A DNA stretch of 64,000 nucleotides from Streptomyces angustmyceticus (GCF_019933235.1 NZ_CP082945.1:7415501-7479500); one strand, 5' to 3'. Counted from the stretch's first letter, positions 36,502-47,438 are shown. A program made the numbers and translations. Notes: a model not told the origin generated them from the sequence alone.

Positions 36502-38664
36502 CTACTCGTACACCTCCCCCCGCTCGGCGCGCGCCACCAGCGAGGCCGGTGGCGTGAACCGCTCCCCGTAGCGCGCGGCCAGTTCGTGCGCGCGGGCGAC
36601 GAACCCGGCGGGCCCGCCCTCGTACTGGTTCACGTACTGCAGCACGCCGCCCGTCCACGCGGGGAACCCGATCCCGAGGATCGAGCCCACATTGGCGTCC
36701 GGCACCGACCGCAGCACCCCCTCGTCCAGGCACCTGACGGACTCCAGTGCCTCGGCGAACAGCATCCGTTCCTGCATGTCGGCGAAGGGAACCGGCGGGT
36801 CGTCCGCCGGGAAGGCGTCGGCCAGCCCCGGCCACAGCCGCACCCGCTCGCCGTCGGCGTAGTCGTGGAAACCGGCACCCTCCAAGCGGCCGGGGCGCCC
36901 CCACTCCACCATCCGGTCGATGACGTCATAGGCCGCCTGATGGGGCAGTGTGCGCCCCTCCGCCGCGTAGGCGGCCTGGGTCTCCCTGCGGACGTGCTGG
37001 GCCAGCTTCATGTTCAGCTCGTCGAACAGGGCCAGCGGCGCGGTCGGATAGCCGGCCTGCATCCCGGCCTGCTCCACGGACGCCGGGGCGGCGCCCTCGG
37101 CGATCAGGCTCAGCGCCTCGTTGAGGAAGGTGCTGATCACCCGGCTGGTGAAGAAGCCGCGGCTGTCGCCCACCACGATCGGTGTCTTGCCGATCTGCCG
37201 GGCGAGGTCGAAGGCCCTGGCCAGCGTCGCGTCCGAGGTCTTCTCGCCGACGATGATCTCCAGCAGCGCCATCTTGTCGACCGGGGAGAAGAAGTGCAGG
37301 CCGACGAAGTCCTCCGGCCGGCGCACCCCCTCGGCGAGACCGGTGATGGGCAGGGTGGACGTGTTCGAGGCGAGCACCGCGTCCGGTGCCAGATACGGCT
37401 CGATCTCGGCGAACACCTGCTTCTTGAGCCCGGCGTCCTCGAAGACCGCCTCGATCACCAGGTCCGCCCCGGCCGCGTCCTCGGCCCGGTCCGTGGGCGT
37501 GATCCGGTCCAGCACCGCCGCACGGCCGTCCTCGGTCAACTGCCCGCGGGAGACCGCACGGTCCAGGATCTTCCGCGAGTACGCCTTGCCCCGCTCGGCG
37601 GCCGCCCCGTCGATGTCCTTCAGGACGACGTCGATACCGGCCGCGGCGCACACATACGCGATGCCCGCGCCCATCATGCCGGCGCCCAGTACCACCGCCC
37701 TGCGCACCCGGTGCGCGGGGAAGCCCTCGGGGCGGCTGCCGCCGTTCGCGATGTGCTCCGTGTCGAAATGGAACGCCTTGATCATGTTCGAGGAGATCTG
37801 CCCGCAGGCCAGCTCGGCGAGGTAGCGCGTCTCGATGGCCAGCGCGGTGTCGATGTCGACCTGGGTGCCCTCGACCGCCGCGGCCAGGATGTGGTGCGGG
37901 GCGTCCATCTTGGTTCCCCGGCCCCGGTTGCGGACGGTCGCGGAGAACGGCACCACGACCGAGTGGTTGAAGGTCCGGGAGGTCGCGGCACCACCGGGGA
38001 TGCGGTAGCCCTCGACGTCCCACGGCTGCGCCGCCCCGGGCGTCCGGGCGATCCACTCCCGGGCCCGCAGGAACATGTCCCCGGCGGACTCGGCCACCTC
38101 GTCGACCAGGCCCTTCGCCAGCGCCTGCGGCGGGGTGAACAGCCGGCCCGTCAGTACGACGGAGGACAGCGCCTCGTGCAGGCCCAGCATGCGCACCGTA
38201 CGGGTCAGCCCGCCGGCGCCCGGGAGCAGCCCCAGGGTCACCTCGGGCAGCCCGATCCGGCTGCCCGCCGCGTCCAGCGCGATCCGGTGGTGGCAGGCCA
38301 GCGCGACCTCCAGGCCGCCGCCGATCGCCGCGCCGTTCACCGCCGCGACCACCGGCCGGCCCAGCGTCTCCAGCCGGCGCAGCAGGCCCTTGAGGTGGTC
38401 CGAGGCGCGCGCCAGCTCCGCCGCCCGGTCGGGCGCGGTCCGGCGGAGCACGGTGAGGTCGGCGCCGGCGAAGAAGCTCCGCTTGGCGGACGTGAGGATC
38501 ACGCCGGTCACAGTCTCCCGCTCGGCCTCCAGGCGTGCCACGGCGGCGTCGAGCGAGGCGGCGAAGACGGCGTTCAGCACGTTCACGGAGCCGGTGGGGT
38601 CGTCCATGGTCAGGACGACGATGCCGTCCTCGTCCTGCTCCCAGCGGATCATGGTGTCGGTCAT
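36502..38664 (-). CDS. fadB: FadB-type 3-hydroxyacyl-CoA dehydrogenase / enoyl-CoA hydratase
   Basis: 720 residues, bifunctional beta-oxidation enzyme. The N-terminal crotonase domain (about 1-190) has FFAGADL and NGAAIGGGLEVALACHHR for the oxyanion hole and PEVTLGLLPGAGG with a catalytic Glu. The central NAD domain starts at VVLGAGMMGAGIAYVCAAAG; HFFSPVDKMALLEIIVGEKT carries the catalytic His-Glu pair, and the helical C-terminal domain follows (GFFTSRV, DELNMKLAQHV, GFPAWTGG). It hydrates enoyl-CoA and oxidises the hydroxyacyl-CoA in the cytoplasm. 61 bp downstream of the thiolase gene on the same strand, as in the classical FadAB pair. Confidence 0.95.
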   Translation of the reverse strand: MTDTMIRWEQDEDGIVVLTMDDPTGSVNVLNAVFAASLDAAVARLEAERETVTGVILTSAKRSFFAGADLTVLRRTAPDRAAELARASDHLKGLLRRLETLGRPVVAAVNGAAIGGGLEVALACHHRIALDAAGSRIGLPEVTLGLLPGAGGLTRTVRMLGLHEALSSVVLTGRLFTPPQALAKGLVDEVAESAGDMFLRAREWIARTPGAAQPWDVEGYRIPGGAATSRTFNHSVVVPFSATVRNRGRGTKMDAPHHILAAAVEGTQVDIDTALAIETRYLAELACGQISSNMIKAFHFDTEHIANGGSRPEGFPAHRVRRAVVLGAGMMGAGIAYVCAAAGIDVVLKDIDGAAAERGKAYSRKILDRAVSRGQLTEDGRAAVLDRITPTDRAEDAAGADLVIEAVFEDAGLKKQVFAEIEPYLAPDAVLASNTSTLPITGLAEGVRRPEDFVGLHFFSPVDKMALLEIIVGEKTSDATLARAFDLARQIGKTPIVVGDSRGFFTSRVISTFLNEALSLIAEGAAPASVEQAGMQAGYPTAPLALFDELNMKLAQHVRRETQAAYAAEGRTLPHQAAYDVIDRMVEWGRPGRLEGAGFHDYADGERVRLWPGLADAFPADDPPVPFADMQERMLFAEALESVRCLDEGVLRSVPDANVGSILGIGFPAWTGGVLQYVNQYEGGPAGFVARAHELAARYGERFTPPASLVARAERGEVYE

Positions 38665-38725
38665 GCGAGGGGTCCTGTTCGGTAGCGGTAGCGGTGGCGG
38701 ACGGCGGGGCGGGCGGAGCGGGCGG

Positions 38726-39931
<1,206 letters not shown>

Positions 39932-40034
39932 GGAAGGTCCCTTGTCCGGGGGATGGATGGAAGAGAGAAGGAAGAGAGGGAGGGGCGGAGGGGCGTGGGC
40001 GATGCGACGCGCGGCCGCCGCCCGCTGGGTGCGT

Positions 40035-41183
40035 TCACCCGGCGGACGAGGCGGCGGCCACCACGCCGGCGGCCAGGAGCTCCTCCGTCTCCGCGGCCGA
40101 GTAGCCCGCCTCGGCGAGCACCGCGGCCGTGGCGTCGCCGGGCCGGGCGGCCCGGGTCGGCGGTGCGCACGGGGTGTCGCCGAAGCGGGGCGCCGGCGCG
40201 TGCTGCACCAGCCCCTCGCAGGTCACGAAGCTCTCGCGGGCCGCGAAGTGCGGATGCCGGGGAGCCTCCTCCAGGGAGAGGACCGGCGCGAAGCAGGCGT
40301 CGACGTCCTCGAACACCGCACACCACTCGTCGCGGGTGCGCTGCCGGACCACCTCGGCGATCCGCTTCTTGTACTCCGGCCAGCGGCTCCGGTCCCACGC
40401 GTCGGCGAAGTCGGCCGGGTCCAGCCCCAGGGCCCGGTACATCGCCTGCTGGAACTGCGGCTCGACCGCACCGAAACTCACATGGCGGCCGTCGGCGGTC
40501 TCGTACGTGTCGTAGAAGTGCGCACCGCCGTCCAGCCAGTTGGTGCCCGCCCCGGGCAGCCAACTGCCCTGCTGGCTGAGGCCGTAGAAGATGCCCATCA
40601 GCTGCGCCACGCCGTCGGCCATCGCCGCGTCCACCACCTGACCGCGGCCGGTGGTGGTGCGCGCCTGCAGCGCGGCGAGGATCCCGACGGCCAGCAGCAT
40701 GCCCCCGCCGCCGAAGTCGGCGAGCAGGTTGAGCGGAATCACCGGGCCGCTGCCCGGCCGTCCGATGGCCGACAACGCCCCCGACAGTGCCGTGTAGTTG
40801 ATGTCATGGCCGGCCGCGTGAGCCAGCGGCCCGGTCTGTCCCCAGCCCGTCATCCGCCCGTAGATCAGGCGCGGGTTGGTGTCGAGACACGGCTCGGGAC
40901 CCAACCCCAGCCGCTCCATGACACCGGGCCGGAAGCCCTCGATGAGCACATCGGCGCGGTCGGTCAGCCGCTGCGCCACCGCGCGGCCTTCGGGGGCCTT
41001 CAGATCGACGGCGACCGACCGCCGGCTGCGGCCCAGGATGACGTCGTCGAACGGGCGGTCCACTTCGGCCGGCCGGTCGATCCGTACGACCCGGGCGCCG
41101 AGATCCGCCAGGACCGTCGCACAGAACGGCCCGGGGCCCTGAGCACCGATTTCGACTACCTGCAGACCGGTCAACGGCCCCAT
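40035..41183 (-). CDS. CaiB/BaiF CoA-transferase family protein, alpha-methylacyl-CoA racemase-like
   Basis: 382 residues. MGPLTGLQVVEIG and GPGPFCATVLADLGARVVRIDRP at the N-terminus are typical of family III CoA-transferases. GHDINYTALSGALSAIG, the Asp in NLLADFGGGGM and the Glu in FGAVEPQFQ match the His, Asp and Glu of alpha-methylacyl-CoA racemase, which inverts the 2-methyl centre so that branched acyl-CoAs can enter beta-oxidation. A CoA-transferase role cannot be excluded. The start is the ATG at 41183, preceded by AAGGAGG. First gene of the minus-strand unit with thiolase and FadB, divergent from the FabG/FadD pair. Confidence 0.88.
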   Translation of the reverse strand: MGPLTGLQVVEIGAQGPGPFCATVLADLGARVVRIDRPAEVDRPFDDVILGRSRRSVAVDLKAPEGRAVAQRLTDRADVLIEGFRPGVMERLGLGPEPCLDTNPRLIYGRMTGWGQTGPLAHAAGHDINYTALSGALSAIGRPGSGPVIPLNLLADFGGGGMLLAVGILAALQARTTTGRGQVVDAAMADGVAQLMGIFYGLSQQGSWLPGAGTNWLDGGAHFYDTYETADGRHVSFGAVEPQFQQAMYRALGLDPADFADAWDRSRWPEYKKRIAEVVRQRTRDEWCAVFEDVDACFAPVLSLEEAPRHPHFAARESFVTCEGLVQHAPAPRFGDTPCAPPTRAARPGDATAAVLAEAGYSAAETEELLAAGVVAAASSAG

Positions 41184-41962
41184 GCGCGCCTCCTTGCGCT
41201 GCGCCGCGGAGACCTCGCTCACGGGACGCCCGAGTGCCCCGCGGCACGCCCGGGACGGCACAGGGCGCCGGCCGGACGAGGCGGGATGTCGGAGGTCTGC
41301 TCCCGGTCCGTCACGGACCGGCGGGACGCCGGCCCACGGGAAGGAGGGAGCGGTGAGGGGAGGTCCGCCGCGGATGTGCGGATGGGTTCCCGCGCGGTGG
41401 CGGGACGGGACGCGACCCCGGGACTCCGTAGGGCACATGGTGCGCACGGGCTCTACGCCCGGAGGAATCCCGCGGTGGGTGACCGCCCGCTCGGCGGGCG
41501 CCGCTGGCCACAGTGTTAACGGCGATCAGCGCCGGTGTCCAGCGAACCGGTGCCGTGGCAGCCGTCACATCGCAGGCATCCGCTCCGGCCCGCCCCGCGG
41601 GAGTCCGGCCCGCCGTGGAGGCCGCACTACGAACCAACAGGCAAGTGTCACAAGGGAGTTGCGTCCCGCAGGACACTTCCCCGGCCCCGCCCGGCGGACC
41701 GCAGGAGCCGGACCGAAGCCCCCGGGGCCGCACCGGCGACCGTCGCCCCGACCAGTGGTCCTACGGATGCGGTGCCCCGCCCCCGGACCGTTGGATGCAG
41801 GGAGCGCGGCGGTGCCGCCCCGGGTGACGGTGGCAGCGCCGCGCACACGCCGTGCACCACCCCACCTGTGCCGGGCACCCCGCTGGCCGCCCGGCCCCGC
41901 TCGCCGTACCGAGCGGCTCACCGCACCGCCCTGGACCACAGGGCCCTCCCGGGAGGAACACC
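41184..41962. other. Divergent promoter region of the acyl-CoA genes
   Basis: 779 bp between the racemase-like gene (leftward) and the FabG-like gene (rightward). No gene is supported here: the open frames are GC-skew artefacts. Promoters for both units must lie here. The least GC-rich spots are near 41513 (AGTGTTAACGGC) and near 41640-41660; no clear operator was found. Confidence 0.5.
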
Positions 41963-42724
41963 ATGCCGGACCCGTCCCACCGCGTAGCCGTTGTCACCGG
42001 CGGTGCCCGAGGCATCGGCGCCGCCACCGCCAGACGCCTCGCCGCCGACGGCATGTCCGTCGCGGTCCTGGACCTCGACGCCGCCGCCTGCGAGCCCGTG
42101 GTCGCCGCCATCACCGCGGCCGGCGGCCGGGCCCTGGCCGTCGCGGCGGACGTCTCCGACACCGACCAGGTCGACGCCGCCACGGCCCGGATCGCCGGCG
42201 CACTCGGCCCGCCGACGGTGCTGGTCAACAACGCGGGCGTGCTGCGCGACAACCTCCTGCACAAGATGTCGGAGGCCGACTGGGAGACGGTCATGGGCGT
42301 CCATCTGCGCGGGGCCTTCCTGATGACCCGGGCGGCCCAGCGGTACATGACCGAGCAGCGCTGGGGCCGGATCGTGAACCTGTCCTCGACCTCGGCCCGC
42401 GGAAACCGGGGGCAGGCCAACTACGCGGCGGCCAAGGCGGGACTCCAGGGATTCACCAGGACGCTCGCCGTGGAGCTGGGCAAGTTCAACATCACCGCCA
42501 ACGCGGTCGCCCCGGGCTTCGTCGTCACCGAGATGACCCGCGCCACCGCGGCCCGCGTGGGCGCCGACTTCGAGGAACTGCGGGCGCACATGGCCGGGCT
42601 GATACCCGTCGCGCGGGTCGGCGAGCCCGAGGACATCGCCCACGCGGTGTCCTTCCTGGTGGGGGAGGAGGCCGGCTTTGTCTCCGGCCAGGTCCTCTAC
42701 GTCTCGGGCGGTCCGCAGGGATGA
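41963..42724 (+). CDS. 3-oxoacyl-ACP/CoA reductase-like SDR (FabG family)
   Basis: 253 residues. Glycine motif TGGARGIG, LVNNAGV, then NLSSTS with the catalytic Ser and NYAAAKAG with Tyr and Lys; AVAPGFVVTEMT follows. FabG-like SDRs reduce 3-ketoacyl thioesters or, in catabolic clusters, oxidise hydroxyacyl-CoA. ATG 41963 has GGGAGGAA at good spacing. The downstream ligase frame overlaps the stop by ATGA, so the two are co-transcribed. In this context it likely provides a second hydroxyacyl-CoA oxidoreductase for branched or unusual chains. Confidence 0.9.
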   Translation: MPDPSHRVAVVTGGARGIGAATARRLAADGMSVAVLDLDAAACEPVVAAITAAGGRALAVAADVSDTDQVDAATARIAGALGPPTVLVNNAGVLRDNLLHKMSEADWETVMGVHLRGAFLMTRAAQRYMTEQRWGRIVNLSSTSARGNRGQANYAAAKAGLQGFTRTLAVELGKFNITANAVAPGFVVTEMTRATAARVGADFEELRAHMAGLIPVARVGEPEDIAHAVSFLVGEEAGFVSGQVLYVSGGPQG

Positions 42725-42822
42725 GCGTCCCGGGCACCCACCCCGCCGGCGCAGCGAACCCGGCGCCCCCGCAACCGTCCGCAGCCGGCCGCGCGGCGCC
42801 GCGCGGCCGCAGAGAGGTGACC

Positions 42823-44727
42823 GTGAACCTTCCGCCGACCGACGGGGACCGCCCGGTCTCCCTCGCCCATCTCTTCCTCTCCCGCGTCGCCGCCACCCCG
42901 GGGGCGGAGGCGTACCGCTCCCCCGTGCCCACCGGACCGGGCGGTGGCGAGGAGCCGTGGCAGTCGCTGACCTGGGAGCAGACGGGGCAGCGCGTACGGG
43001 CCGTCGCCGCCGGACTGCTGTCCCTGGGCATCGGCGCCGAGGACCGGGTGGCGATCGCCTCCGGTACCCGCCTGGAGTGGATCCTCGCCGACCTGGGCAT
43101 CCTGTGCGCCGGCGCGGCCACCACCACCGTCTACCCCAGCACCGACGCCGACGAGACCGCGTACATCCTGGCCGACTCCGGCAGCCGCGTGCTCTTCGCC
43201 GAGGACGCCGGGAAGGCGGCCAAGGCCCTCGCCCACCGTGCCGAACTGCCCGCGCTGGCCGCGGTGGTTACCTTCGACCCCGTGCCGGTGCCCGATGACG
43301 ACGGACCGGCCGCGGCGCTCCCGGTGCTCTCCCTCGCCGACCTGGAACGGCGCGGCGCGGACCACCTGCGCGCGTACCCCGAAGCCGTCGAGCAGGCCGT
43401 CGCCGCCATCGACCGGGAGCACCTGGCCACCCTCATCTATACCTCCGGCACCACCGGCCGGCCCAAGGGCGTACGGCTGGTGCACGACTGCTGGGCCTTC
43501 CAGGCACAGGCCGCCCGCGACCTGGGCCTGCTCACCACGGCCGACCTGGAGTACGCCTGGCTGCCCATGGCCCACGCCTTCGGCAAGAACCTGCTGTGCG
43601 GTCAGATCGCCGTGGGTTACGCCCTGGCGGTGGACGGCCGGCTCGACCGGATGACCGCCAACCTGCAGCGACTCCGGCCGACCCTGATGGCCGCGGTGCC
43701 CCGGGTCTTCGAGAAGATCTACAACTCGCTGGCCGCCGAGGCGCGCGGCCAAGGCGGCCTGCGGCGGCGGGTCTTCGACTGGGCAGCCCGGGTGGCCCGC
43801 GACTACGCCGCGGCCGCCCAGGAGCGGGGAGCCGAACACGGCGGCGGCATGGAAGCCGGCCGCCGCCTGGTGCCGTTCCCGCTCGCCGCCCGGCACGCCC
43901 TCGCCGACCGGCTGGTCTACGCCGGCGTCCGCGACCTCTTCGGCGGCCGGATGCGGGGCTGCCCCACCGGCAGCGCGCCGCTCGCCCCCGACATCGGCCG
44001 GTTCTTCAGCGGCGCCGGGATACCGGTCCTGGAGGGGTACGGGCTGACCGAGTCGGCGTGCGGGGCGTCCATGAGCCTGGCGGAGTTCCGTACCGGCACG
44101 GCAGGCCGGCCGCTGCCCGGGGTCGAGGTGCGCATCGCCGACGACGGGGAGATCCTGATGCGCGGCCCGAACATCATGCGCGGCTACCACAACCTCCCCG
44201 AGCGGACGGCCGAAGTCCTCGACCCCGACGGCTGGTTCCACACCGGTGACCTCGGGGAACTCACGCCCGACGGCTATCTCCGCATCACCGGCCGCATCAA
44301 GGAACTGATCAAGACCTCCGGCGGCAAGTACGTCGCCCCGCTGGAGATCGAGAGCCGCTTCAAGGGCGTCTGCCCGTACGTCTCCCACATCGTCGTCATC
44401 GGGGACCACCGCAACTTCTGCACCGCCCTGGTCACCCTCGACGAGGCGTCGATCATGTCCTGGGCGAAGTCCCGTGGAACGACCGGCCGTTCGTATGCCG
44501 AGGTGTGTGCCGCGGACGAGACCCACGCGCTCGTGGGGCAGTACATCGGCCAGGTCAACGCCGGCCTCCAGCGCTGGCAGACGATCAAGAAATTCGCCGT
44601 GCTGCACCGGGACTTCGACCTCGCCCACGGGGAGCTGACCCCCAGCATGAAGGTCCGGCGGCCCCAGGTCGAACGCAGCTTCGCCGACCGGATCGAGGCC
44701 ATGTACGAGGGCGCCCGGGAGCGTTGA
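42823..44727 (+). CDS. Long-chain acyl-CoA synthetase (FadD15-like)
   Basis: 634 residues from GTG 42823; ATG 42721, overlapping the SDR stop, is an alternative that adds 34 low-complexity residues. I prefer 42823 because AGAGAGG lies 6 bp before it. The AMP-binding motif is LIYTSGTTGRPKG, followed by EGYGLTES, GWFHTGDLG and the C-terminal lysine region LIKTSGGKYVAP. The AMP-dependent enzyme makes acyl-AMP and then acyl-CoA from free fatty acids, feeding the beta-oxidation genes next door. The EKIYNSL and TGSAPL segments are typical of the long-chain bacterial FadD15/AAS subgroup. A very strong terminator follows. Confidence 0.92.
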   Translation: MNLPPTDGDRPVSLAHLFLSRVAATPGAEAYRSPVPTGPGGGEEPWQSLTWEQTGQRVRAVAAGLLSLGIGAEDRVAIASGTRLEWILADLGILCAGAATTTVYPSTDADETAYILADSGSRVLFAEDAGKAAKALAHRAELPALAAVVTFDPVPVPDDDGPAAALPVLSLADLERRGADHLRAYPEAVEQAVAAIDREHLATLIYTSGTTGRPKGVRLVHDCWAFQAQAARDLGLLTTADLEYAWLPMAHAFGKNLLCGQIAVGYALAVDGRLDRMTANLQRLRPTLMAAVPRVFEKIYNSLAAEARGQGGLRRRVFDWAARVARDYAAAAQERGAEHGGGMEAGRRLVPFPLAARHALADRLVYAGVRDLFGGRMRGCPTGSAPLAPDIGRFFSGAGIPVLEGYGLTESACGASMSLAEFRTGTAGRPLPGVEVRIADDGEILMRGPNIMRGYHNLPERTAEVLDPDGWFHTGDLGELTPDGYLRITGRIKELIKTSGGKYVAPLEIESRFKGVCPYVSHIVVIGDHRNFCTALVTLDEASIMSWAKSRGTTGRSYAEVCAADETHALVGQYIGQVNAGLQRWQTIKKFAVLHRDFDLAHGELTPSMKVRRPQVERSFADRIEAMYEGARER

Positions 44728-44738
44728 GCCGGGCCGGA

Positions 44739-44775
44739 GGCGGCGGGCACCGGAACCGTTCCGGCGCCCGCCGCC
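44739..44775 (+). terminator. Strong terminator after the acyl-CoA synthetase gene
   Basis: 10-bp outer stem GGCGGCGGGC / GCCCGCCGCC extended by an inner 6-bp stem CCGGAA / TTCCGG with a 3-nt loop, followed by TTT; 11 bp past the stop. Confidence 0.85.
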
Positions 44776-44872
44776 TTTGGCCTGCCCGCGTCCGAGAGCC
44801 CGCGGCCCGCGGATCCGGTGTCCCCGGGGAGCCGCCCGGCACGGCACCCCGGAGCCCGCCGGGCCGGACCTC

Positions 44873-46015
44873 TCAGCCGAGCAGCGTGCCGTAGACGGCC
44901 GCGAGGAGCTTCATACAGCGGTCGTCCGTGGTCGCGCCGTGGTCCACCATGCGGTTGGGGACATAGGCGAACGCCATCCCGGCGTCGCGGTCGACGAGGC
45001 AGGCGGAGCCGCCCGCCCCGCCCCAGAACCCGACGCGGGCGTGGGGCGAGACGGGCAGGCTGTCACTGGGCAGCGCGAACCCCAGCCCCCAGCGGACCGG
45101 GAACTGCAGGATGCGGTCGAGCCCGTCCGTCTGGGTCACGAACACCGCGTCGCAGGTGGCCTCCGACAACAGCCGCACGCCCCGCGCCTCGCCGCCGCCC
45201 GCCAGTACGGACTGGATCGCCGCGATCGCGTACGCGTTTCCGTGCCCGTTGAACGCGGGAAGTTCCGCCTCCCGCCATTCCGTGGTCCAGGCGACCTTGT
45301 GACCGGTCTCGTAGATCGGCGGATTGTTGAGGGCCCGCACCATCGGATGGTCCATGGGCACGCCCTCCGCTATCACCGGCGGAGGAATGACGGGGGACAC
45401 CCGGTGGTGCTGTTCCCGGGGCAGACCGATATGGAAATCGGCGCCGAGCGGGCGGGCGATTTCCCGGGCGAGAAAGGTGCCCAGGCTCAGGCCGGTGATC
45501 CGGCGGACCACTTCGCCGACGAGGTGCCCCTGGGTGTAGCCGTGGTAGCCGCTCGCCGTGCCGGGCTCCCAGCGGGGCGTCTGCCGGGCGAGGAGGGCGG
45601 TGGACTTCCGCCAGTCGTAGACGTCCTCGAAGGTCACCGGCTCGTCCCAGGCCGGCAGCCCGGCGGAGTGCGCGAGCAGGTGCCGGACCAGTACGTTCTC
45701 CTTGCCGGCCTGGGCGAACTCCGGCCAGTACCGCGCGACCGGGGCATCGAGGTCGAGCGTGCCGCGGTCGGCCAGCACCAGTGCGCACAGGGCCGTGACC
45801 GTCTTGGTGGTGGAGAAGACGTTGGTGAGGGTGTCGCGCTGCCACGGGCGGGTGCGGGCCTCGTCGGCATGGCCGCCCCAGAGGTTCACCACCGGCTCGC
45901 CCGCCAGAAACACGGCGACGGACGCCCCCACGTCCGTGCCGTTCGCCAGATTCTCCCGGAACAATTCCTCGAGGGCGGAGAACCGCGCGTCACAGGAGCC
46001 ATATATGTCGTTCAT
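44873..46015 (-). CDS. Serine hydrolase, beta-lactamase / class C esterase family
   Basis: 380 residues. The SxxK nucleophile motif is FSTTKTV; YHGYTQG supplies the second motif tyrosine and FWGGAGG stands at the third (KTG/HxG) position. Length and lack of a signal peptide fit the cytoplasmic EstB-like esterases of the beta-lactamase superfamily, which hydrolyse esters rather than beta-lactams. Same family as the protein at 48238-49395. The ATG at 46015 has no good ribosome site, so the start is uncertain; a slightly longer form from 46051 is possible. A role as trans thioesterase for the NRPS was considered and judged unlikely. Confidence 0.85.
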   Translation of the reverse strand: MNDIYGSCDARFSALEELFRENLANGTDVGASVAVFLAGEPVVNLWGGHADEARTRPWQRDTLTNVFSTTKTVTALCALVLADRGTLDLDAPVARYWPEFAQAGKENVLVRHLLAHSAGLPAWDEPVTFEDVYDWRKSTALLARQTPRWEPGTASGYHGYTQGHLVGEVVRRITGLSLGTFLAREIARPLGADFHIGLPREQHHRVSPVIPPPVIAEGVPMDHPMVRALNNPPIYETGHKVAWTTEWREAELPAFNGHGNAYAIAAIQSVLAGGGEARGVRLLSEATCDAVFVTQTDGLDRILQFPVRWGLGFALPSDSLPVSPHARVGFWGGAGGSACLVDRDAGMAFAYVPNRMVDHGATTDDRCMKLLAAVYGTLLG

Positions 46016-46124
46016 GCCGGCCAACTTAAAGGCGGCAGACTGCCGTTGCACGGGGCAGGGGGCGGTAATTCGGAAATGGAGTAGCCCTTGCTCACCGCCC
46101 CCACCCGGAAAAGACGATGCCGTC

Positions 46125-46230
46125 CTACATTTCGTCGATCAGTTCCGTCAGCCGCTGGGTGAGTTCGGTGACGGCGGAGCGCTGTTCGGGGCCGAGGTCG
46201 CGAGAGGCGCGCAACTGCCCCTCGCGCCCG
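46125..46230 (-). pseudogene. Possible regulator remnant (MarR-like C-terminal helix)
   Basis: The minus-strand frame ending at 46125 reads GREGQLRASRDLGPEQRS and VTELTQRLTELIDEM, which resembles the end of MarR-type regulators. Nothing upstream restores a winged helix. Probably a decayed gene end; family assignment is weak. Confidence 0.3.
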
Positions 46231-46233
46231 TAG

Positions 46234-46320
46234 CTCGACACCCATCCCCTCGACGACGCCCAGCGCGCCGCCATCGAGCGAGGCAACGCCGAAACGCTCT
46301 TCCCGCGGCTGGCCGCCTGA
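46234..46320 (+). pseudogene. Amidohydrolase C-terminal fragment
   Basis: Right after an in-frame TAG (46231-46233) the plus strand reads LDTHPLDDAQRAAIERG followed by NAETLFPRLAA and a TGA at 46320. This closely fits the last helix of amidohydrolase-2 family enzymes (the NAERLFPR type ending). Only about 28 codons are left, so it is a gene remnant, followed by a small stem-loop. Confidence 0.45.
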
Positions 46321-46335
46321 GCCCGGGGAGGGGGA

Positions 46336-46358
46336 GGCCCGCCCACCCAAGGCGGGCC
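46336..46358 (+). terminator. Small stem-loop
   Basis: 8-bp stem GGCCCGCC / GGCGGGCC with a 7-nt loop, 15 bp past the end of the amidohydrolase fragment; probably its old terminator. Confidence 0.45.
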
Positions 46359-46458
46359 CGCACGGACCGGGCACTCAGGGATGAACGCCTACGGACGAGC
46401 ACCTACGGATGAGCGCTCGGCAACGAGTACGCACGGGCAGCTCCTCGCGAACGCCCCC

Positions 46459-47217
46459 TCAGGGACGGGCGGCCACCAGCAGATCGACCACATAGCGCTC
46501 CTCCACCATGCCCGCCGGGAAGAGCTCGTGCAGGCGGGCGTGCTCGTCGGTGAGGAACGCCTGCGCGGCAGCCTCGCCGAGGACGAGAAACGCCGAGTGG
46601 CTGCTGATATTGGCGAGATGCGTCTCCAGGGAGACGGTCCGCCCCCAGCGCACCTGCCGCCGCGCGACACGGAGCCCGGACAGCCCCGCGAGCCGCACGG
46701 CGTCGTCGTCCGGAAGGGCTGCGGACGTCCGCTTGCCCCCGCAGTGCCGGGCGATGCGTTCGTGCTGCGCGGCGATCCACGGCACATCGAGGGCGTGGGT
46801 GTTCCACCAGACCGCCAAAGCCCCCTCCGGACGCAGCACGCGCAGCGCCTCGGGGACGGAGCGGCCGGTGTCCGTCCAGTGCCAGGACTGCGCATACGTG
46901 ACCAGGTCGCAGGAGGCATCGGCGAGCGGCAGGGCATTGCCGTCGCCCCGGACGACCGGCACGTCGGGGAGAGCGCCGCGGAACTGCGCGGCCATGCCGT
47001 CGCCCGGCTCGACGGCGAGAACGTCGGCGCCGCGTCCCCGTAAGAGGGCGGTGGCGATGCCCGTGCCCGCACCGACGTCGGCGACGCGGGCCCCGGCGAG
47101 GGGGCGGCCCATGAACTCCTCGACGGCGTCCAGGAGAGCGGGCGGGTAGGAGGGCCGGTTCGCGGCGTACCGGGCCGCCGCCGTGTTGAACGAGTGGGCA
47201 CGCGAAAGAGAGGTCAT
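46459..47217 (-). CDS. Class I SAM-dependent methyltransferase
   Basis: 252 residues. Motif I is VADVGAGTGIATALL, the acidic end of strand 2 is LAVEPGDGM, and VVRGDGNALPLAD with DLVTYAQSWHWTD follows as the motif II/III region, typical of UbiE/Methyltransf_11 small-molecule methyltransferases. The N-terminus FNTAAARYAANRPSYPPALL is characteristic of a subgroup common in actinomycetes. Substrate unknown. GAGGA and GGAGG precede the ATG at 47217. It stands alone, with divergent orientation to the small membrane protein gene. Confidence 0.9.
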   Translation of the reverse strand: MTSLSRAHSFNTAAARYAANRPSYPPALLDAVEEFMGRPLAGARVADVGAGTGIATALLRGRGADVLAVEPGDGMAAQFRGALPDVPVVRGDGNALPLADASCDLVTYAQSWHWTDTGRSVPEALRVLRPEGALAVWWNTHALDVPWIAAQHERIARHCGGKRTSAALPDDDAVRLAGLSGLRVARRQVRWGRTVSLETHLANISSHSAFLVLGEAAAQAFLTDEHARLHELFPAGMVEERYVVDLLVAARP

Positions 47218-47438
47218 CCCTCCATCCTCACCTACTGCCCACCGCCCCCGGCCCTTCTCCGACGGGCGCTCGTACGCCATCTGACGCGGTGTGCCCTTCG
47301 CCCGTCCGGGTCGACCGTGCCGCCGTGGAAACCTGACCGCCCGCCCTTCCCGCGGGCCGCTCGCCGCGGCGGTTAGGGTGCGCACCAGGTGCCCGGGCGG
47401 CAGTCGGACCGCCGGGCCTGCCCGGAACGGAGCGCAAG

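Noticed and set aside
32110..38685. Plus-strand 2,191-codon frame across the acyl-CoA genes
   Set aside because: Antisense to the LAL and FadB genes, which have clear motifs; no start or domain.
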